Origin: Streptomyces sp. NBC_00287
GTDB taxonomy: Bacteria > Actinomycetota > Actinomycetes > Streptomycetales > Streptomycetaceae
Direction: 5' to 3'
Length of the DNA: 64,000 nt
Assembly: GCF_036173105.1 (NCBI RefSeq)
Contig: NZ_CP108053.1
Coordinates: 7,130,001 to 7,194,000 of the forward strand
Below the pieces are notes generated by a model. That model searched no databases and was not told where the DNA came from. It saw only the letters and a program-made list of their open reading frames with translations. Made by a program: the position numbers and the translations under genes. Position 1 is the first letter of the stretch. Every line of letters begins with the position of its first letter. Positions 58,845-64,000 of the stretch are shown here, in pieces.

Positions 58845-61460
58845 CTAGATCTTCAAGTGTTCCAGCACGGCACCAGCGTAGGAGGAGCCTGGGTTGTCGT
58901 TCGCCTTGACCAGGACGTACTGAAGTTTCCCTTCATTCAACGCGGTACGGAGGGCCTTCGCGATCTCGCCGTCCCGTCTGCCACGTAGCGTCATCTCAGC
59001 AAGGATCGTACGGATGTACGGCTTGGTCCCCTGCTTGACCCTCATGCCCTGGGCACCACCATCGTCGCCGATGTGGGGGTTCGCCAGGTCCTCCGGGTCA
59101 GCGCGTCCACGGCGCCAGTCGAGGTCTCCCGTCGGCGCTTTTTCCTCAACGATGAGGTAGTGGCCATCGTCGCCGAGGCTGTACACATCGTCGAACATGT
59201 TGGCGCCGTTGGGCGTCTTCGGAAGCGTGATCCTTTTGGCTGTCGGGAACTCGTGCGGAATTATATGCAGCCTGGCTGCCTGCTCGCCGAGGGCCTCGGA
59301 GATCTTGCTGTTGTTGGGCACGTCGGCGAGCCGCGCAGCATACGCCTCCTGTGCCTTTGTAAGGGCGTCCTGCGCCGCAGCGGAGGGCGTCTCCTCAAAA
59401 GCCTTTGTCGCGTTGGTGAGGTCTACCGACGCCCTGCGGTTTGCTGCTGCGGCATCAAGGTCAGGCAGGTTCCCGTCCGGGACCGTGTCCGTTCCGAGGT
59501 TCTTCGGCCCCCACTTGACTTCGGACGGTCCGCTTGGCAGGTCGTGTGCCCGGACCCACTTGCCTTCTGCGTTCTTGGCCAATTGGGGAAGCTCGACACC
59601 GTCCACGAACTTCGGGGTGCCATCCTTGTTCAAGAGGTGCCTACGGCGGCCCAGAGCATCGTAGTGTTCCTTGAACCACGTTTGATCTGGGTCGTTGGCT
59701 TTCCGGATGTGCTCGTCCTCAATCTGCTTCCGCTGTGCGGCGCTCAGCTCCCGGTCCCCATCATTGCTACCTGTCCCGGTGCCTTGGTCCGCATCGTTCG
59801 TGGTCCGGGCAGCCTCGTCGCCGGCGTGGCCTGTGCCGACCACGGCGTCGTCGCCGGGCCGACTGAGGTCGTCCAGCCCGGCAGCTCCAGGACCACCGGA
59901 GCCAGTACCGACATTGCCGTTGCCGGCCACTCTGGTACCCGAGCCGGGCGTCCCGGAATCACCGGCGCGTGCGACTCCATTGCTGCCAGCCACTTCCCCC
60001 GCCCCACGCGGCGCATCCCCACCGCTTCCCCCGGACGGTGCCTGATGTCCCGGCTGGGGCGGAAGGTTGTGCCCGGCGTGAGCAGTTGCCTGCTGCGGCC
60101 GCGAAGTCGCCCCGACACCGGCGAATTCTCGATCCCGTACCGACGGCACCTGCTTCGGCATGGCCTGCGCCGTGACAGAACGTTCTTGCAAAGGCATGTC
60201 ACTGACGGCCTTACCGTCCCTGAGGACGACGAACTTCCCGTCCTCGATCACGAGCACGGAGCGTCCGGAGTCGTCGGCGAACTCCAGGACGCTGTGCGGC
60301 GCGGTCACTTCGGGGATGCTGTTCGTGCCGCGCAGGCTTGCCGCGACGTCGGCGATCTTCGGTGCGGCGTGCCCCGTCACCTTGACCGCAGCGCCGACCG
60401 GGTCGATGACCTCGCCGACCTTCCCGACCGTATTGGCGACCTTGGCCGCCGTGCCCGCCTTCCCCGCTGACGCCGCCTTCAGCGGGCCCGCGCCCAGCGT
60501 GAGGATGTTGAAGGTGACCATTCCGGCCGCGCGGGCCGGGTTTTCCTTCCACTGGTCCCAGGCGACGAAGCCCTTGGCGAACTCCTTGGCGTAGACCTTG
60601 CTCTCCTGGGCGAAGTCGGACGCGAAGACGCCGGTTGGCGGTTGGCCGCCGGACTCCATGAGGTAGGTCTCGGCGCCGACCACTGCGCGGACGATGCCTT
60701 CCCAGGACTGCGCGGCCGCGTCCGAGCCATGGAAACCGGCGAGCGTCGCGAGGCCGTCGACGGTGCCCCAGACGCCGTCGACGATCAACCCGTCCCAGAG
60801 GTAGCTCTTGGCGTAGTAGCCGAGATCGGAGGGGTCCCACCAGTCGTGGGACTGGGTGACCGGCGTCCCCCAGGGCAGTTCCTTCGCCTGGTCCAGCACC
60901 GCCGCCGTGTAGCCGTACAGCTCCGCACCGCGCGGTATGAACTGCTTGGCCCCGGTGCCCAGGACGTACTGGGTTCCGCCGACCAGTGCCGTGATCTTGT
61001 TGTGGCAGGCGATCTCAGCGGCGTAGAACTGCTCCCGGGCGACGTTGATGTCGTGCAGCAGGGACTGATGCTCGGCGACCTTGTCCCCGTCGTCGGTCCA
61101 GTTCGCGTCGAACTCCCCGGTGTCGGTCTTCAGGCCGGCCACGAAGCCCACCGCCTGCCGCTGAAGAGCTTCCAGTCGCTTGGCGATCGGCCCGACCTCG
61201 ACCGCATACGCCGACAAGGCCTCCACCACCGTCGCGACCTTGTCCGCGTACGTGTCGGCGGTGTCCCGCACTGGTGTGGTGGAAGCGAAGAGTTCCTCCG
61301 CCTCTGGGGCCTCGTAGAAGGCCGAGAGCCCCTGGAACTGCCGATGCGCCTCCCCGCCTGCCCGGCGGATACCGTCCCCTTCGACGCGCAAAGCGTCGAT
61401 ATGCCGCTCCAACTCGCCCAGGTCGCCGGTGAACAGCGGGATCGACTCCGGCTGGATCAC
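58845..61460 (-). CDS. Large ESX-secreted polymorphic toxin with nuclease-like C-terminal domain
   Basis: The 871-residue protein has a helical WXG/LXG-like N-terminal domain (residues 1-160, with FYEAPEAEELFAS), a middle domain with GLATLAGFHGSDAAAQSWEG and a hydrophobic segment, and a Gly/Pro-rich flexible linker (about 440-575). A C-terminal domain of about 290 residues closes it. There NMFDDVYSLGDDGHYLIVEEK (Glu772, Lys774) fits the D...ExK core of PD-(D/E)XK nucleases. GTG 61460 overlaps the DUF6507-like stop by 4 bp; ATG 61478 is an alternative. Imm49-like genes follow. Target DNA or RNA is not known. Confidence 0.82.
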   Translation of the reverse strand: MIQPESIPLFTGDLGELERHIDALRVEGDGIRRAGGEAHRQFQGLSAFYEAPEAEELFASTTPVRDTADTYADKVATVVEALSAYAVEVGPIAKRLEALQRQAVGFVAGLKTDTGEFDANWTDDGDKVAEHQSLLHDINVAREQFYAAEIACHNKITALVGGTQYVLGTGAKQFIPRGAELYGYTAAVLDQAKELPWGTPVTQSHDWWDPSDLGYYAKSYLWDGLIVDGVWGTVDGLATLAGFHGSDAAAQSWEGIVRAVVGAETYLMESGGQPPTGVFASDFAQESKVYAKEFAKGFVAWDQWKENPARAAGMVTFNILTLGAGPLKAASAGKAGTAAKVANTVGKVGEVIDPVGAAVKVTGHAAPKIADVAASLRGTNSIPEVTAPHSVLEFADDSGRSVLVIEDGKFVVLRDGKAVSDMPLQERSVTAQAMPKQVPSVRDREFAGVGATSRPQQATAHAGHNLPPQPGHQAPSGGSGGDAPRGAGEVAGSNGVARAGDSGTPGSGTRVAGNGNVGTGSGGPGAAGLDDLSRPGDDAVVGTGHAGDEAARTTNDADQGTGTGSNDGDRELSAAQRKQIEDEHIRKANDPDQTWFKEHYDALGRRRHLLNKDGTPKFVDGVELPQLAKNAEGKWVRAHDLPSGPSEVKWGPKNLGTDTVPDGNLPDLDAAAANRRASVDLTNATKAFEETPSAAAQDALTKAQEAYAARLADVPNNSKISEALGEQAARLHIIPHEFPTAKRITLPKTPNGANMFDDVYSLGDDGHYLIVEEKAPTGDLDWRRGRADPEDLANPHIGDDGGAQGMRVKQGTKPYIRTILAEMTLRGRRDGEIAKALRTALNEGKLQYVLVKANDNPGSSYAGAVLEHLKI

Positions 61461-61849
61461 AGACGACCTGCCTTCCATCCGTCCGGCATGTCCGGCCGGA
61501 CCAGCCCGGAGGCACGGTGCTGCGCCTCGGCGGCCATCTCCAGGTCGCCGTCCCGGTAGGCGACGGTGGCTTCCACCGCACCGTTCACCGACTTACCGAC
61601 GCGCATGCCGATGAACTGCAACTCCTCCGCCGTACCCGTGAGGAACTCCGCGAGGGCCGCGGCCACCAGCCCGGTCTGCCCCTTATGCTCTCCGCTCGCC
61701 CCGCCCGGAGCGAGCGTGCCGGCCGACGTGGCCGCGCCCTCCATGTCGTCCGAGTACGCCTTGACGATGTCGTCCAGGACCGTCATCACGTCCCCGACGT
61801 TCGAGACCACGTGCCCGACCCCGGACGGCGAGATGTCCCACTTCGGCAT
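61457..61849 (-). CDS. DUF6507-like protein of ESX clusters
   Basis: The 130-residue helical protein begins MPKWDISPSGVGHVVSNVGD and contains GLVAAALAEFLTGTAEELQFIGMRVGKSV and DGDLEMAAEAQHRA, the pattern of proteins labelled DUF6507 beside Streptomyces Esx genes. It is about the size of WXG100 proteins and may pair with the toxin N-terminus as a targeting partner, like Lap proteins of LXG toxins. It lies between the second Esx gene and the toxin gene. Confidence 0.8.
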   Translation of the reverse strand: MPKWDISPSGVGHVVSNVGDVMTVLDDIVKAYSDDMEGAATSAGTLAPGGASGEHKGQTGLVAAALAEFLTGTAEELQFIGMRVGKSVNGAVEATVAYRDGDLEMAAEAQHRASGLVRPDMPDGWKAGRL

Positions 61850-61881
61850 GCGCCGACCCCCGTTTCAAAAACCGTCCGACG

Positions 61882-62193
61882 TCAGCCGATGTTGTCGACG
61901 GCCGCCTTCGCCTTGGCCAGCGTCGACTGCGCGGTCCCGTCGTTGTTCTCCATCGTCGAGCGGACCAGCCGGATGATCTCGCGGACCTCACCGGCGGCAC
62001 GGTTCCAGCGCATTTCCTTGCCGTGGTACTCGTCTGCGACGCCGTCCGCGGTGAAGTCGGCCATCGCGGCCTTCACCGCGTTGTCGCGGTCGGTGAGTAC
62101 GCGTTCCAGCTGGCCGATGATGCCCTGCAGGCTCATCTGCACCTCGGCCGAGGCGCCGGTGTCGTACGAACGGCGGTCGAGGTTCTGCCCCAT
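61882..62193 (-). CDS. Esx-like (WXG100 superfamily) protein, second copy
   Basis: The 103-residue protein is two helices joined by a turn. At the turn the WXG motif reads Y-H-G (DEYHGKEMRW). The C-terminal helix carries STLAKAKAAVDNIG. ATG 62193 has GGGGGAA upstream. It likely forms a dimer with the first Esx protein or itself and is exported by the ESX machinery. The C-terminal YxxxD/E export signal is not obvious. Confidence 0.8.
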   Translation of the reverse strand: MGQNLDRRSYDTGASAEVQMSLQGIIGQLERVLTDRDNAVKAAMADFTADGVADEYHGKEMRWNRAAGEVREIIRLVRSTMENNDGTAQSTLAKAKAAVDNIG

Positions 62194-62248
62194 GGTCGAG
62201 TTCCCCCTTGAAAACAGTGACAGTGAAGAGGCGTTACAGCCGTACGGC

Positions 62249-62581
62249 CTACCGTGCGCCGAATCGCGCCGCATCGAAGTTGGCGACACCCATGTTCTGA
62301 TGGGCGTTGTCCTCCAGCTCCGTATCACCAGTACCGAACGCGGTGTCCATGCCGGACTGCCCGCCCAGAATGGCGTCGAGCGAGCTGTTCAACGCGTTCG
62401 TGATCTCGTCGGCGTGCAACTTGAACGTGTCGAACGCCGCCTTGCCCGCCCCGTTGAACTTCCCCTCCAACGGCTCCGCCGCCTGAACCAGCCAGCTGAT
62501 CAGCGTGCCGAGATCCTGCACCGAGCCCCCGGTGCTCTTCCCAAGATCCGCCAGGGTCGTCGACCCCATGTCGAACTTCAT
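62249..62581 (-). CDS. Esx-like (WXG100 superfamily) protein, first gene of the cluster
   Basis: The 110-residue protein has the two-helix pattern, with the turn reading KFNGAGKAAF, so W is replaced by F (FxG). The C-terminal part (GMDTAFGTGDTELEDNAHQNMGVANFDAARFGAR) is longer and acidic. ATG 62581 follows GGGGGTGGG. It heads the minus-strand ESX run. Confidence 0.8.
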   Translation of the reverse strand: MKFDMGSTTLADLGKSTGGSVQDLGTLISWLVQAAEPLEGKFNGAGKAAFDTFKLHADEITNALNSSLDAILGGQSGMDTAFGTGDTELEDNAHQNMGVANFDAARFGAR

Positions 62582-62686
62582 CCACCCACCCCCGTAAGCG
62601 TGTTGTGCGCTGCGGTTGGATGGTCGCCACTGCGTCATCGTGGGTCACGCATGGCTCACAGCGCGTCGAACACTCTCTCGCATCAA

Positions 62687-62704
62687 GCGTTGCAGGCGCA
62701 ACGC
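62687..62704. promoter_or_regulatory. Inverted repeat upstream of the ESX cluster
   Basis: GCGTTGC (62687-62693) and GCAACGC (62698-62704) are separated by 4 bases, 106 bases before the first esx start. TTGACT on the minus strand lies just beyond (about 62711-62716) and could be a -35 element. The site may be an operator. Confidence 0.4.
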
Positions 62705-63089
62705 GGAGGGAGTCAAAGTGGCGTGATCTAGGTCATGAGCGGCTGCGAAAGGTCTGTCGGGGTGGTGCCTGCGACACGGTGTGGCTGGGTTCGGGCAGCG
62801 TCTGCTCCAAAAGGCGCATGGTGGCTCTCCGTTGACGTGCACGTTCCCCAGGGAACGTTGGGCGGACCGCTGTTTGTGGAGGCTGTCGGTGGCGTGGTGA
62901 TCCCGGCCAAGGTGTCGTTGCGATCACGCCAAGTCCGGTACGCGGTCCGTGATTTCGAACTTCAATTCTTCTCAGGAGGTGGTGGGTCCTGCTGCCTCGT
63001 ACGCGCCGCTGTCGCGGCGAGCATCCGGTTCGGCGCCGGTCACCCATACCGAAGGTGCGCGTTCGTCTGTGGGCGCGCGGGCCACAGCT
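62705..63089. other. Intergenic stretch without a recognisable gene
   Basis: A plus-strand frame is open through this region, but its translation before about 63090 resembles no known domain. I see no RNA gene or mobile element here. It probably contains the promoter of the ESX run and the decayed 5' part of the nuclease gene that follows. Confidence 0.4.
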
Positions 63090-63512
63090 CCGGAGCCTGC
63101 GCGGACATGACGTTCGAGGAGTGCGAGAAGGGGCTGGGAAGAGACAAGAAGTTCGTCGTCGAGTCCCGGTTCGCGGTGTGCAATGGGGCTTCGTCGACGA
63201 AGGGGAACATCCCGCAGAGTTGGCCGTCTGGGGTGCGCTACACGCGGGGCTGGAACGTGCCCGGGACGAAGACGTTTGCCGAACTGAAGGCACTGCGTAC
63301 CTTTACGCAGACGGCGAACGCCAAACCTGGTCAGGGCAGCAGCGGTTCCACGGACCTGTGCACAGGGCGGCAAGCTGTTCTTGCTGGCCCCTCGGTGGGA
63401 TGCCGCGAGCCGGGCGCCAACTTCAGTCAGGGAAGCACCCGCGAGTGCGACGAGTACCTCTTCGCCACCACCTACGAGGGGGCAGCCGAGCATGACTTCG
63501 ACGAGGACGCGC
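63090..63512 (+). pseudogene. Decayed NucA/NucB-type nuclease toxin gene
   Basis: Three pieces of a Streptomyces NucA/NucB-domain protein lie in order but in different frames. The first (frame of 63110) reads MTFEECEKGLGRDKKFVVESRFAVC, then PSGVRYTRGWNVPGTKTFAELKALRTFT. The second (frame of 63366) reads GGKLFLLAPRWDAAS. The third, back in the first frame near 63450, reads RECDEYLFATTYEGAAEHDF, the catalytic region of NucA/NucB nucleases. Segments that usually separate them are missing. The last piece runs straight into the msrB fragment. Confidence 0.75.
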
Positions 63513-63586
63513 GTCTCGGTCATGTGTTTGAGGGGACGGGCCACGCCGACCGATCAGCGGTACTGCATCACAGCATCTCGCTGCGG
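63511..63586 (+). repeat. Right copy of the island-flanking direct repeat (msrB fragment)
   Basis: The segment repeats the last third of msrB (47451-47536). It has lost 9 bases in two places and is frameshifted against msrB; read in the proper frame it still gives ATPTDQRYCI. It is fused to the nuclease remnant. Confidence 0.85.
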
Positions 63587-63675
63587 CTCGTAGAAGGGCC
63601 GAAAACCGGTCAACCCCCTCCACGGCACGGGATACTTGGTTCTTCTCGTGACGTGGCGACCAGGGGAGTCGAGCG

Positions 63676-64000
63676 GTGAACTCTGCCGAGCAGACGGGAC
63701 GGCACGCGGTCGTCGTGGGCGGGAGCCTCGCGGGGCTTCTTGCGGCGCACGTCTTGGCCGGGCACGCCGACCGGGTGACCGTCGTCGAGCGCGACCGCTT
63801 CCCGGACGGTGGTGAGCCGCGGCCGGGTGTGCCGCAGGGCCGGCATCCGCATGTGCTGCTCCAGGGCGGTCAGGTGGCACTGGAGTCGCTGCTGCCGGGC
63901 TTCCTGGCCGAGTTGGGGGAGGCGGGGGCGCCGCGCGTGGGTATGCCGTCGGACCTGGTGCTGTGGCAGGAAGGCCGCTGGTTCCGGCGGACGTCCGCGT
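63676..64000 (+). CDS. FAD-dependent monooxygenase, 5' part
   Basis: 108 codons are visible before the window ends. The start GTG 63676 has GGGGAG 7 bases upstream. HAVVVGGSLAGLLAAHVLAGHADRVTVVERDRFPD is a flavin-binding Rossmann motif followed by the acidic strand end, and GVPQGRHPHVLLQGG is typical of halogenase/monooxygenase-like flavoproteins. The rest lies outside the window, so the substrate cannot be judged. Confidence 0.85.
   Translation, partial: MNSAEQTGRHAVVVGGSLAGLLAAHVLAGHADRVTVVERDRFPDGGEPRPGVPQGRHPHVLLQGGQVALESLLPGFLAELGEAGAPRVGMPSDLVLWQEGRWFRRTSA

Noticed and set aside
47550..63586. Integrase or transposase gene to explain the island
   Set aside because: None of the frames inside the flanking repeats shows tyrosine-recombinase, serine-recombinase or DDE transposase motifs.
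62735..63679. A single 314-residue plus-strand gene
   Set aside because: The frame is open by chance over a decayed nuclease gene and the msrB fragment; the NucA/NucB pieces change frame within it.
1..64000. CRISPR arrays, rRNA or tRNA genes
   Set aside because: No regularly spaced repeats and no cloverleaf or ribosomal RNA sequence was seen on either strand by eye.

Overview
The window is high-GC DNA with dense genes, many GTG starts and frequent 4-bp GTGA/ATGA stop-start overlaps. Together with whiI, a DUF3000-type gene beside hemE, and the coproporphyrin-type heme genes hemY/hemQ, this points to a Streptomyces chromosome. As far as I recall, the gene order to about 47.5 kb (xylFGH, dxs, amino-acid permease, fadBA, rnd, whiI, hemE, hemY-hemQ, an MNIO-family gene, msrB) follows the conserved core around SCO6009-SCO606x of S. 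coelicolor. I could not run a comparison.

Layout, 0-20 kb. The end of a xylF-type sugar-binding protein gene and xylG-xylH come first (xylose ABC importer), then dxs (isoprenoid precursors), a cationic amino-acid permease, a membrane glycosyltransferase-like protein, a NYN/PIN-like nuclease and a propeller-like protein. A convergent terminator precedes fadB-fadA (beta-oxidation). At 13-19.6 kb two divergent units form a beta-mannoside module: a GH2 beta-mannosidase with a LacI regulator on the minus strand, and a binding protein with two permeases on the plus strand. No ATPase gene is present, as is usual where MsiK is shared.

20-31 kb holds RNase D, the sporulation regulator whiI with a recognisable sigma-WhiG promoter, and hemE, hemY and hemQ interleaved with a rhomboid protease, a CoA-disulfide-reductase-like enzyme and a DUF4349 lipoprotein. 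31-36 kb holds a peptidase of the tripeptidyl-aminopeptidase type and a run of three minus-strand genes: an MNIO (DUF692) enzyme with an extra C-terminal domain, a DUF4142 protein and a TIGR04222-like membrane protein. 35-47.5 kb contains a small ABC exporter, a polysaccharide deacetylase, PhoX, a slipin, a carbonic anhydrase plus SulP-STAS bicarbonate/sulfate transporter operon, zapE, a RibD-like reductase, murC and msrB.

47.5-63.6 kb is an accessory island. It carries a compact type VII (ESX) secretion cluster on the minus strand: two Esx-like proteins, a DUF6507-like protein, an 871-residue secreted toxin with a nuclease-like C-terminus, two Imm49-like immunity proteins, a pentapeptide-repeat protein, EccD, an EspI-like ATPase, EccC and a DUF6177-like protein. 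EccB, EccE and mycosin genes are not present in the window. The island edges hold a broken VapBC-like pair and a frameshifted NucA/NucB nuclease gene. A damaged copy of the msrB 3' end lies at the right edge, so the island is bracketed by intact msrB on the left and an msrB fragment on the right. The window ends in a FAD-dependent monooxygenase gene cut by its border.
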